Assembly (NCBI GenBank): GCA_021018815.1
Contig: JAITYX010000010.1
Span: forward strand, 7,865,001 to 7,929,000
Direction: 5' to 3'
DNA: 64,000 bases
Source: Talinum fruticosum
Taxonomy: Eukaryota; Streptophyta; Magnoliopsida; Caryophyllales; Talinaceae
The notes below the pieces were generated by a model, which was not told where the DNA came from, made no database searches, and saw only the letters and a list, made by a program, of their open reading frames with translations. Below are positions 53,401 to 64,000 of the stretch, piece by piece. The position numbers were made by a program, and so were the translations under genes. The first letter of the stretch is position 1; each line of letters begins with the position of its first letter.

Positions 53401-56400
53401 AGTTTCCAACACTTGCAAAGTAAGATGTTTGTGGTGTTTGGCTATGTCATCAGTTTTGTTATGGCATTGGGAATCGGACTCAGAGCTATATACAAGACTA
53501 ATCGTTAATTTATTAAAGTGCTTCCTTTTCCTGCATGTAACATTTCTGTGTCATTCTTGGCTGTGCATATTGTCATTCTAAGTATTTTTGCAATTCAGTA
53601 TTTTGTATGTTTAGAAATTCAGAGAGGCTACAAATTTAGAGCATGATTGGAACTTAGAAGTAATTGCTAATCATAGCCTCATAGGTATCCTTCATGATGA
53701 TGTCTTCAAACTCCCCCTGCCCCGTTTTCTGGTGCATGTGCATGTTTGAGTTTGGTTAGTGATGTGACTGTGTTCTCGGCCAAGGAGTGACCTTGCCAGT
53801 GACATTCCTAGCACAATATGCATATAGTTTGAATCACACCAGAAAAGGGTAAAGAACAAACTCCTAGCACATGATATGGCTCATGTTACAGACTATCGTG
53901 TGGAAGCTAGCATGTGGAAGTTAGAGAAGTCTTCGAGAGTAAAACCTATATGAAATGTGGTTAATGGACATTTTTTAAGATGTGAAAGAAGGCCGTATAG
54001 ATTCTTTTTGAGGCGATGTCCGTCTACATCTGACGAGCTCATATAAATGGGCAAAAAATTCTCAACGAGTTATCCAAAGAGATCATGCGATTAATGACAT
54101 GCCAGCTTATGCCAGAGGGTTTGATAGTATGTGCGGCGTGCCAGATGAATCTTGCTTCCTTGATAGCCTGGATTATGGTCAATTTCATTAGTGTTCTTTA
54201 CCTATATCATGATTTTCTTTACAACCCCTCCCCCTCCCTGTCCCCATCTTATACAAAAAAAGAGCCTGGCTCTGGAATTTGCTTGTACAATTGAGTGTGT
54301 TCTTCGCTGAGGCTGTGTTCCTTCTAGAAAAGACCACTTATTTGCTACAGTCTTCAAGAATTATGCATTTAAAGAAAGCCCGTTTTCTCTCCTTTTCTAA
54401 GATATCTTTCTTATAGTATGCTCTCAGATATATATTGGAATCTGCGAGCTTTCAGTTGTTCTTCAAGTATGTAGAGCTTCCCAACTTCGATGTTGCTTCT
54501 GATGCATTCACGACTTTCAAGGTCAGTCTTTTTCAAGCATCTGTATTCATCTGCCGCAATATATTTTCTCTGTAATGCATGTAAGAAATTCGTGCAGGAT
54601 CTGTTGACCAAACACAGTGAAGAAGTGGCTGAATATCTAACTTCTCATTATGATGAGGTGCACTTCCAGCCTCACGTATAACTGTTTAATTTTATGAATT
54701 CTTGCTACAACTTTTTATAATTTCAAACTTGGTTTTTCTGTGCTTAAATTCACTTCCCCTGACAACCCCCCCAAAAAAAGGAAAAGGAAGTGATGAATTG
54801 GCACTTGATATATTATAGGTTCTTGCTACTCTTGGGCCAGTGTTTTATTTATCATACCTTGTTTGCTCTTTTGACTCTAGACTCTGTTTACTCTTCGCAG
54901 TTCTTTGAAATGTACGAAAAGCTATTGACATCCTCCAACTACGTGACAAGAAGACAATCGCTCAAGGTTTGTTGGTGTAGTATTGAAAATGTGTTATGAC
55001 ATCTTAACATATCTGATTGTCTTGTCTAATATTATGCTATTGATGGTAGTAGCTTCTCACAGATTTTCTTTTGGAGCCTCCAAATTCACACATAATGAAA
55101 CGTTTTATTTTAGAAATTCGGTACCTGAAAGTCATCATGTTGTTGTTGAAGGTATGATTGATGTTTACCCCCGATTCCCTTTAGTTTTCAGCTCATCTGT
55201 TCATTGTTGGTTTGAAATAGTCACGTTGCTTTCTCCCCCGCGCCCCCAAAGGAAAGCCACTTGGAGAAAGGGTAGGTCGATACTAGTTAGGGGTTCAAAC
55301 CCAGTGCTAGTGACATTTTCTCCTCATTTGACCCTTACAAATGGGCGCCCCCCCCGCCCCTCCCCAAAAGAAAAACACACACACACACCACTTCTCTTTC
55401 TCACTTTTCTTTCTGCCCTTATGGATCAGAGTTCGAGTCACTATGCTGACTAGGGTTCTGAAAACCACCACTTTGCTGTCTGGGCCAGGCACTGGTACTA
55501 AGTATCACTGTTAGCAATGTTGTGTATATCTTAACCTAGATTTGTTGTGATCCATACTTGGATTTTTGTTGTGAAGGTGCTGAATATTGAACTTGTTATT
55601 TTTGTACAAAATCTTTCAAAGCAAGACTCTGACTCGCTTTCACAATTGGTGTTGAACAGGATTCTAGTAAAAATATCCAGCTTTCTGCCTTTCACATTTT
55701 CAAGGTAGGCTACTTATTCCTTTTGTCCTACAGTTTGGTCATTGCTATCTCAACGTTCCTTCAACTCTGCATTAAGATTTGACATCTGACCTTCCGTTCA
55801 TGTTGGTCTTCATAAGGTGTTTGTTGCAAACCCCAACAAAACACAAGAGATCAAGATTATTTTGGCAAAAAATTGTGATGGGTTATTGGATCTCCTGCGC
55901 GGTCTCTCTGTTGGAAAAGGTCAGAAACCTCTCACTGATCTTATTTCTGTTACATGCTTAGGAATCCAAAGGGCCTAAGCTTGATATCATGTAGATGAAC
56001 TTTCAGATGTGGTGCCAAGTTTAAGTCTTAAGACCAAATTGAAAATTAACAGATTTGGTTCTATCCTAGCAAAATCCCTTTCTCCTTCCTTTTGCCCTAG
56101 GCTTTGGACCTTACCTTACACTATGGTCTGTTTGGGTGGGGACTAACAACGAGGGTGAAGAGTTCATAAGAGTAAAGAGGAGTAGGAGTAAGCAAGAGTG
56201 CGTATAAGTAAATAACCAACCCATGCTTGAGTAGTAAGTGGGAGTACCTAGCTTACCTCTTTTTGGAACAGCTTGAGAGGGGGTAAGAGGTAGAGAACTA
56301 ATTAACATGCATACCCTTTATATTTATTACATGATCTATTGCATAAATGTCTGTAAAGGCATGAAATCTATTTTTGTTTTATCGATCACCCTACTCACGC

Positions 56401-56721
56401 CCCAAATTGGAGTGTTGAAAATCAATGTAAAGAGGAGTAAGGAGTTATTTCTCTTCCTTATTTTAATTTACTCTTCTACTACTGCTTCCTGAAGAGAGGT
56501 TAGGGAAGTGCTTACTCTTATTTACTTTCGTACCAATGTCTCCCAAAAAAGCATAAGGGAGTTACTTATATATGATCAATGACTTTGTGTCCTGTTGTCA
56601 TCAAGTTTGTCATATGTTGTTCCTCTGATCAGGTTCGGAGGATGATCAGTTTGAAGAGGAGAAGGAACTGATAATGAAGGAAATTGAAAAAGTGTCTCGT
56701 CTAATTAATCGTAACAGTTAA
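50410..56721 (+). CDS. MO25-like protein (CAB39 family)
   Basis: Armadillo-type scaffold of the MO25/CAB39 family, which in animals and yeast activates STE20/germinal-centre kinases; plant members are linked to similar kinases. Eleven exons: 50410-50529, 52359-52523, 52604-52722, 53345-53419, 54428-54521, 54598-54657, 54901-54966, 55053-55151, 55660-55704, 55817-55919, 56633-56721; 1035 bp, 344 aa. It starts MSFSFFKARPKTPQEVARAT, like the Arabidopsis At4g17270 type. Conserved blocks include CGSMLRECIKFPTLAKYILE, YVELPNFDVASDAFTTFKDL, RRQSLK, NIQLSAFHIFKVFVANPNK and EDDQFEEEKELI. The exon 55053-55151 uses an acceptor GGTAGTAG/CTT and restores the helix segment starting LLTDFLLEPPN; the open frame at 55577 is intronic. 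The frame is intact. Confidence 0.95.
56122..56552. mobile_element. Possible hAT-type MITE in the last MO25 intron
   Basis: The left end (ATGGTCTGTTTGGGTGGG) has the GTCTGTTTGG look of hAT MITEs. The right end is only weakly complementary, and no target duplication was found. Treat as tentative. Confidence 0.3.
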
Positions 56722-57353
56722 TCTGTGTATTTTATTTGAATTATGTATCACCCCCCAAACTTCTTTTTTTCTTGTAAGGACCTTCAATGCTTGCTATGTG
56801 ATGGTTCCGTTTTGTGTGAGAATGCCTAAGCAGTTCTTTCAAAGTAGTTTTTGGTGAAGTTTGGAAAACTGGTCTGTGGCTGGCTGTTGATACAATAAGT
56901 CATGCAGATTGTGATTGTCTTTTTCTTTTTCCTTATCAATTGAAGTTCTTTTGCTTCTTTGGTCAATAAATAGGTGAACCAAACCAAAGGCCAAATTAAT
57001 AGGCGTTTTTGAAGTAAATACAACACAATTCACCTGAATTATTATTTGAAAAAACAAAATGAACATAATTTTTTTTCATTTGCTTTTGGGGGTTCTTTTT
57101 GTGGCGCGGGTGTGGAAGTAACAGCTAGACAGAAACTTGAGGTAGACGAGCAAAGAGAATAAATGGCACTCAATGATAATGTAGTTGAAGGGGGTAGCAA
57201 TTTTTTCCCCTATGAACACATACAGCCTTATTAATTGTCAGACCAATCCCTCTTACATTTGCACCCTTTTTCCACCATTTTCAACACAAAAGAGAACAAG
57301 AAAAAATTGCTTCTCTTCTGCCCACATTGCCTTGATATACGAGGGAGAAAGTA
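56722..57353. other. Convergent 3' region between MO25 and the 7TM gene
   Basis: Tail-to-tail intergenic stretch of about 630 bp that should hold both 3' UTRs. No coding content. Confidence 0.5.
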
Positions 57354-58568
57354 TCATCCTTGGGACTGCCAGGAACCTGGAGGTGAAGCTGCCAACAGCC
57401 TGAAACCCGGAGAGAACATGGTCATTTCCTCCTCGTCTACTACCCCTGTGGAAGAAGCTTCATTTTTTACCGTAGTCCGAAAAGAAACTGAAACCCGCTT
57501 GGTGGAGGCATCAGAGTTTCTTCCGTGGCTTGGTGGTGTGCTTGCCTCAAGATGGCTTTGGTTAGCAGTAATAAGAGAGAGAGACTCAGAGTAATCCTCG
57601 GCTGATGTGCATGATCTTCCTCCCACAGCTTCTGCACCCGGCAACCCCAGACCCCTATTTAGGGCTAAAGAATCCGAAATAGGTAAGTAAACAAGCAACC
57701 AGATACCCACTACAACACAAGATAAAAGCACACAAAAGCCAAAGAAGGCAAGGATTTCAAAGAGAAGATGCTCTTGCCTAGCAAAAACTGAAAAACCAAG
57801 CAAAATAACCCTCAAGGGGAGAAAACTTGAAACCAGGAATATCAGTGTGTAAACTCTTCTCTGCAACTTCTTGTTGATGACTGACACAACCATTCGTCTC
57901 CCAACAAACAACAGGTAAGCAGTCAGAGCAATGGAAAACAGTCCATGGAGCATTGTACACAGCACAGGGAAAGTGCAAGCAATGACAGGTCGGCCTGATA
58001 CGATCAATGGCAAATATGTGCTAGTGAACTTTTCCGGCAATCTTCTCAGAACATTAATCTTCCCATGCTTAAGTTTTGGGGCCACCATAACAAAAAGCAA
58101 ATCTAGGACAAAAACTGGGAGACAATATAGCAAGATGTAAGCAGTGGTCTTGATGTTCCATTTGTGGTTCAGTATCCCTGAGCCTCTCCATTTTAGGGAT
58201 GCATGTAAGAGGAAACTCATGGTGAGGAACAGGCATGGTTCTGTGAATCCCAGATTCGATAGGATGTACAACTTGCACATGTTCTCCTGCCATTTTTGGT
58301 CTAGAGAATGAAAAACTCTTCCTTCCTGTCTAAAGAAACTTAATCGGATCACTTCACCAGCACCCCAGCATATTCCAAATGCAATAAAGGTGATTCGAAC
58401 AATCCAAGGTCCGTTAAAGTAACCAAGCTGGACAAAGCCTGGCCTCTGGATACGAATGCTGAAGTACAATGTATAAATTATGCAAAACAGGCCAAAAAGT
58501 ACCAACAGAACCACTAGAGAAATTGTCAGAACTCCGAATGCATCGACGGCAAGATTGGTCTGGGGCAT
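57354..58568 (-). CDS. Seven-transmembrane protein, Cand1-like candidate G-protein-coupled receptor
   Basis: Single coding exon, 404 aa. I start it at the second Met (MPQTNLAVDAFG), because family members such as Arabidopsis Cand1 (At1g57680) begin at the equivalent place; an upstream in-frame Met at 58616 would add 16 residues. Hydrophobic segments are visible at about residues 10-35, 55-75, 105-130, 145-170, 205-235, 250-275 and 280-310, consistent with seven helices. Typical stretches are RIQRPGFVQLGYFNGPWIVR, KLYILSNLGFTEPCLFL and RRVYTLIFLVSSFLPLR. The C-terminal tail of about 90 residues is polar, Ser-rich and probably cytosolic. It is probably a membrane protein of unknown biochemical activity; the receptor role is a prediction from the literature on this family. 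The frame is intact. Confidence 0.85.
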   Translation of the reverse strand: MPQTNLAVDAFGVLTISLVVLLVLFGLFCIIYTLYFSIRIQRPGFVQLGYFNGPWIVRITFIAFGICWGAGEVIRLSFFRQEGRVFHSLDQKWQENMCKLYILSNLGFTEPCLFLTMSFLLHASLKWRGSGILNHKWNIKTTAYILLYCLPVFVLDLLFVMVAPKLKHGKINVLRRLPEKFTSTYLPLIVSGRPVIACTFPVLCTMLHGLFSIALTAYLLFVGRRMVVSVINKKLQRRVYTLIFLVSSFLPLRVILLGFSVFARQEHLLFEILAFFGFCVLLSCVVVGIWLLVYLPISDSLALNRGLGLPGAEAVGGRSCTSAEDYSESLSLITANQSHLEASTPPSHGRNSDASTKRVSVSFRTTVKNEASSTGVVDEEEMTMFSPGFRLLAASPPGSWQSQG

Positions 58569-60798
58569 TACCCGAAGCACAAATTCCAAGCATGCTCTCT
58601 GCCAGCATGGACACAAAAACGGGCCTATGATAACGCCAAAGCTCCCTTCTCAATATGAGATTGAGCAACCTTGGCAGCACCCAGTGACATAAAACCCAGA
58701 ACTAGTAGCAGTAAAATTCACCAGGATCTACTTCTTTAGCAGAGCTAGGGATATCTGATGCACTGCGTGTCCAAGAAAATACTGCCAAGCAATGAAGAGA
58801 GTAGCTGCTTTTATAGGACTGACAATACAGGCCCTGCTGCCCAATTATCCAAATCCAAAACACCTGAATACATAATGCATTGAAAAGATATCAGCCAGAA
58901 GCTTAATAAAGTAGTAGTAGGGCTGAGAATAAATCAATAATACTGGCAACCCACCTTTAACAACACGAACCTTACATTAGTTATGGAAAATAAAGAGTGA
59001 TAACTTGAAAATACACAGCTCAAATGTCAAGAAATGTGTAACATATAGAATTACACCACAGCACTGCAATTAGCATCAGGGCAGTCCCCGGAAATCCAAA
59101 CACAAAGGGAAAATCGATAGCATTAATAGGGTCTGAGTGGTCTTTCATGATAAATTCTACCACAGTTAGATGCACACTCATAAAAAAATTGTGGAGCAAT
59201 CATAATGGAACATTGTCAACCTTCAAGAGAAATTTCCGCATCAAAAACAAACAACATGCTAGGGAACAAGACAACCAGCTGGGTCCAGGTGAAGATGACA
59301 ACCTAGCTGTCGCTAACTGTCCCACCAACCAAAAAAATCTGGCCACGTACAGGACATGATAAAAAATGGTCTTGAAACGGACAAATCATATCCATATCAG
59401 GATGACAACCTCGTTACCAGTACATTGTTGTAAATTGAAGTTCCAAACTAGACACTAAATTTGCATGTGAATGAGCTTTCATATATTACAAGATTTAGAA
59501 GTATATATACATAGCATAAATGATAATACAGTGAAGCACTCTCTCTACAGAAACACATGTAAAGCCTGGTGTAGTGAACTAGGCACAGAAGCATCACACA
59601 TGACTATAAGCTTATGAAAACATGGAATGCCTATGCATGTCCATCTGGCAGAGTTTGACAAGCAACAAAACATCATTGCTGTAGTCACTTGTCACAACAT
59701 TGTCTACATGTTCACAACCTTAACGATACCAAGCGAACAACTTCTATAGCAAATTCATATGCTCTTAGTTGTTAGTGGGTTGCCTGGACACAGTAAGTCC
59801 ATAGTCAATTGTTTATATTGGAAAATTGTAATTTAAGGGCCAAGAAGGTCCGACGACTACTTCTGCATGTCCGGTTTCTTTCGATCAGATCTTGTTCCAT
59901 TAAATAGGCACAGGACGAGTCAGGATGCATTCTGGGACTGCACTCAAGACTGCTATAAGTCCATCATTAAGCTGTCAGCCCTTTGTACAAAATAACAACA
60001 AAGTTCAATGTAAGCTCTCACTCTAACCCAATCTGCACTACATTGTTCAATAAAATAGAAGTTCTGGCAAAGCAATTACCGCTTTAAAGACCGATGCTCA
60101 ATGACCGAGAAATCAGCATTAGAACCTTCAAATTTTAGTATCATTAAACCATAATATCATCCCCCTTTCCACAATACATCTGCTCCAAATTTCCAATTTG
60201 AAGCTTCAAACTGTCCCCAGCTAGAGCTCTCTTTAGACTAGAATCATTCATTATCGCTAATTCACTTCATCCTCCACCAACAGCTACCCGCCATTACTCA
60301 ACAGCCATACATCTGTCGAATTCTTCATCAAGGTACAAATTTTCAGCCCAAAAATTTCCAACTCAATCCATAATTCCACAACTCCAAATATCAAAAATTT
60401 CACCACAAACTTCCCTCAATATATACTCTAATTCTTCAGACCAAATCTTACAAAACTAAAAACCATTAACACGAAGATCCAAGAAGCTCCAATTTTTCCA
60501 AAATCGCATCAAATCCGAGCACAAGAACACCGACTAACAAATGCTCGAACAAAACTAGCAAGAAAAGGTGTAGATCAACAAAGAACATAGCATTAGGATG
60601 TATTACCAAGTAAATTGAAGGGCAAAAACTTAGAGATAACAAAAGGAGCATCAGGCATTGATAGTAGAACAAATTGAAGCAAGAAAGTAAGAAGAAGAGG
60701 AACTAGATCGAGCTGAAACGAACCTGAGAGATGCTCCTTTTGCTCCGATCCACAAAGGTTTCCTCTTCTTTCTAGCTTCGCCGCCTTGAGAGAGAACG

Positions 60799-60842
<44 letters not shown>

Positions 60843-60990
60843 GCAACAAAACTGAAGAGGAGAAAAAGGAAGAGGAGAGAGAGAGAGAGAGAGAGGAGGG
60901 AGAAGGAGGACTTGGTTGCTGACAGGCTGTATCCAGCTGTTCTCTTCTAAGATCCGAATCTACTGGCTCCGTTGCTTTCCGAGCCTAGCT
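58569..60990 (-). other. 5' UTR and long leader intron of the 7TM gene
   Basis: On the minus strand an acceptor TATTCAG/GTG lies near 58863 and a donor CTCTCAG/GTTCG near 60723. This suggests a non-coding first exon (about 60724-60990) and a leader intron of about 1.86 kb. The first exon is very GA/CT-rich. No other gene is visible in the interval. Confidence 0.5.
60803..60839 (-). repeat. (GA)n tract in the 7TM gene leader
   Basis: About 18 GA units on the + strand (CT on the sense strand), with a second short run at about 60877-60895, inside the presumed first non-coding exon. Confidence 0.9.
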
Positions 60991-63900
60991 GGCGATGGCC
61001 TTTTTCTCCGAACCTAGGTTCCGTTTTAAGGGCCCCGTCGTCACTTCACACTATTCCAGCAGCTTGCGCCGCATCCAATCCCTGATCTCCACGTGGCTCT
61101 TCTGGCTCCGTCTCTCTACCTGGTTTGTCGATTGGCTGCGGCTGGGACCATTTTCGTAGGCGTGGTCTTGGATGAGTTGAGAAAAAACATGGTTTTTAGA
61201 CACTGGTTAAAAAATATATTTTATCGAAGAAACTTTTTTTGGATAAAAGAAAAAAATATTTTTTATGAAGAAGAATTTATTAGTCAAATTAATCATCCAA
61301 AATTTGAATACATATTATAACTGATTTCCAAAAATACAATCCCTTACCACTTCTTTTTAGTATCCGAAAGAGTTATAAGACAAGTATAATATAATAGAAA
61401 AAGAAAATCTAATATATCCAAGACTTTAATATTAAATTTCAAACATTAAGTCGAGGTTTTTATTAATATATTTTTTTCCTGAGTAAAAATATACCTTCTT
61501 TTTCAAAGACAATAAGTCACAAATAATTCAAATCCAATATATTAGCCGGAAGGATTACAGGTGTCCTTATAAATTGGTAATTGAAACAATTTTTTGAATT
61601 TGTATTTATTACTAATACTGTGATTATTATTTTTTGTTAAAGAAAATTTATTTTTGTGACGTCAATGGAATATTTGAGACTTTGGTATTCGGATGTTGCA
61701 TTCGAATTTTCAGCTCTAATTTGTGGAATTTCAGTTGTCAACGTAAATTATGTGGTCTCAATGAGATTTTATTTAATTAGAAAGTGTTGCATGTTTGACC
61801 AAATCCAGAGTGGATTTTTCTGTAATTTGAATATTCAATAAGAAGTTGGGTAGTTGTGTCTTTGGATGGATGTCGCTGCTGGGAAATATGTTTATAATTG
61901 TGCTTGTTTGACATGTCTATGCTAATGTCCACATAGATGCCATTTTCAGGGATCCTTTCTTTTATTTTCTTATTTATTTATTGCTTAAAAGTAAGAATCA
62001 CAAATCATGCTTTATGGTTAGCTGGAGTATGCTATTGCTGTCAATCATGAGCTCATTATGTATGCTTGTGGAAGATCTCACATATGGGTACTTTAGTGAG
62101 CAATAAATAGTCTTAAGAAATTGTTGAGGATAACTTGGGTGATAAATATGGTCTTTGTATTTTTCTTTTTTATTTTGGACGTTATTTTTTTCTCTTCATT
62201 TTAATGGAGGATAATTTGAGTAAAACTTTTGTGAGAAGGGCTACTGATGTTGTACTTATCCTTTTAAAAAAAAAAAAATAGTCACAAGAAATTACTAAGG
62301 AACATCCAACTTGAGAATTTCCGTGCAGTTGCAATGTGATCACTATGTTATGTGGACTTTTTATTTCAACCCCAAATATCTACGTTGGACACTCGACATT
62401 TGGACATGAGTATACACTCGACACTTCATTTTTTAAAAAAATGCACAAAATTATCCACAAAACTTGCCAAGTCCAACACAGTACCTCCGTCGAACAGTTG
62501 ACGTTTCACCATGGATATGGCCAAGTTCGAGTAACATAAGTCGTCTAGTAGCTTTTATCGTGACGGATAAACTCATATCTTGAAGTGGCGACGAAGTGGA
62601 ATAAATGTTAATGGTGTGGAAATTTCTTAAAATATTGTACCTATGTGCATTTTATTTGGATGTCTAATGTTTTTCCGCTTCTTTTCATGCTCGATAAAGT
62701 TGCATACCGGAGGTTTATTTTCTCTTTGAGGATATCAAAGTAATGTTTTCTCTTGTTCTTTTAGAAAAAATAAAGTTAGCTGCATTATTTAACTACTCGG
62801 TTATGCGGTAGAATCTTATGTGGTATGAACAAAAATCCTGTCATGACAGTTTATCTTAAATATGAATTCACAAAATTGTTGTGCTATTTCCCGAATGCAA
62901 ATGTATCGAACATTATGTGATGCATTTATCTTACTTATGACCAATGTTCTTATTAATCAACATATCTCTTTATAGTAATCAACACAAGAATTCAAGGCAT
63001 ATGTGGTAGAAGCTATTATGAAGAGTGTACTGTGGATAAGAATAAGATCCTTGAATATAGTTGGGTGGTAAAAGAGGTAAAAAAGATGAAGTTTTGAATT
63101 CTGGTGGAAATTAATGCAACGCCAGAGGGAACTTCAAGTCTGATTCAATGACAAAAGAGGCTGCAAGAATAAAGACGACGGAAAACGGGCCACTAAGATA
63201 CTTTTGGATAAACAATACAATTAGTAGGTACTCAATGCTTTTCAAAATTAAAGTTCCAAGGAAAATAGCCCCCCCAATAAATTTGACACACCCTCCCCAA
63301 ACTTGCATAGATAGAAATTCGGTATTGATTTGGGTTCTTAGGCAACCCTTCTTTGCTATACGGAATAATGTCGGTCTTTCGGATCGAAACCCATTTGAGC
63401 TTTTGAACTTGCCTTTCCTGGACATGCAAGGAGAATGTAATGAAGTAGCTGAGAGACAAAAAGAAGAAAAAGGAAGAAGGTTCCTTTCCCTTGGGGAGGT
63501 TGTTGTTGAAAGGGGCATGACCGAGGTGTCTTAACAACAGCAGACTGTTGTCCGGACTGTTATGGAATGACGAAACAATTGAGTATTCAAGTTGGTGAAG
63601 ATGCCCGAGTGATGGTGAGAATGAAATTTTGCACATTTTTTTGTTTTCCACTTTAGAAGCCAGGCTAGCAAAGACTCGTGTAATCCAAGAAAATCTTTTA
63701 TTCTTGTTTTCTCGCTGTATATTTTTGTGTTTCGGGTTCCGATTCCGAGTTTCCTTTCGTAAAGTAATGATTGGCACAAGGCTTGTTTCACGACTGGAAA
63801 TTAGGTTTTTGAAGTTTCGATCGGATCTTAATGGTTTCATGAAACATTTGGGTCCAATCACCACTTGAATTGGGAATATTTACAATTGACTGCCATTTTA

Positions 63901-64000
63901 ATTTATATTTACACTTTTGGTCATCAAATTTACACCTTAGTTATCCTTTTTAAATAAAAAAGACAGCTATACCTTCCTCCTTCCCTATCTCCTTATCAGC
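60991..64000. other. Promoter of the 7TM gene, then intergenic DNA without a recognised gene
   Basis: The left part should contain the 7TM promoter. From about 61150 the sequence is mostly AT-rich. At 63110-63870 base composition is more balanced and several overlapping open frames on both strands reach 128-210 codons, but none shows a family I recognise and they contradict each other. It could be decayed transposon or organellar-derived DNA; I cannot tell. Confidence 0.45.

Noticed and set aside
55280..55300. GGTTCAAACCC in a MO25 intron, like a tRNA/SINE B box
   Set aside because: No A box at the right distance, no cloverleaf and no tail; chance match.
55577..55658. Possible MO25 exon reading VLNIELVIFVQNLSKQ
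   Set aside because: The true exon for this part of the protein is 55053-55151; the candidate has no family similarity and is intronic.
58569..58616. Upstream Met of the 7TM protein (adds MCPCWQRACLEFVLRV)
   Set aside because: The family start matches the second Met (58568); the extra residues look like translated 5' UTR.

Overview
This is nuclear DNA from a flowering plant, most likely a eudicot. The genes have many short exons with AT-rich introns, the encoded proteins match conserved plant families, and the gaps hold LTR retrotransposon remnants, MITEs and long microsatellites. The species cannot be told from the window. No rRNA, tRNA or CRISPR feature was recognised.

Layout. Positions 1-8380 are a nested transposon block: a decayed Ty1-copia element (+ strand) hit by two large LTRs of one family and by a Mutator-like element that itself holds a MITE. 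Next come three minus-strand genes: a CLC-c/g type anion channel/exchanger (8666-14025), the chaperonin subunit CCT3 (19566-27014), and a 21-exon gene for a coiled-coil protein with a C-terminal AIR9-like (A9/Ig) module (28124-43746). Two plus-strand genes follow: the proteasome beta-5 subunit (46158-49291) and an MO25-like scaffold protein (50410-56721). Last is a minus-strand seven-transmembrane protein resembling Arabidopsis Cand1 (57354-58568), convergent with the MO25 gene. The gap 14.7-19.5 kb carries three MITE-like elements, and 61-64 kb holds nothing I can identify.

How the genes work together. They are unrelated housekeeping and membrane functions: protein folding (CCT3), protein turnover (beta-5), kinase scaffolding and polarity (MO25), anion transport (CLC) and a putative receptor (Cand1-like). 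I see no operon-like or pathway cluster.

Quality. I rebuilt the exon chains by hand from splice signals and codon phase. CCT3 (557 aa), beta-5 (274 aa), MO25 (344 aa) and the 7TM protein (404 aa) are intact. The CLC gene needs one extra base in each of three exons, each next to a homopolymer, and has Gln where the gating Glu is expected. The coiled-coil/A9 gene has one further one-base phase problem, also at a homopolymer. Whether these are consensus errors or real lesions is the main open question. I found no clearly undescribed biological system; the best leads are the CLC variant, the coiled-coil/A9 protein and the Mutator-like element with a repeat-built terminus.
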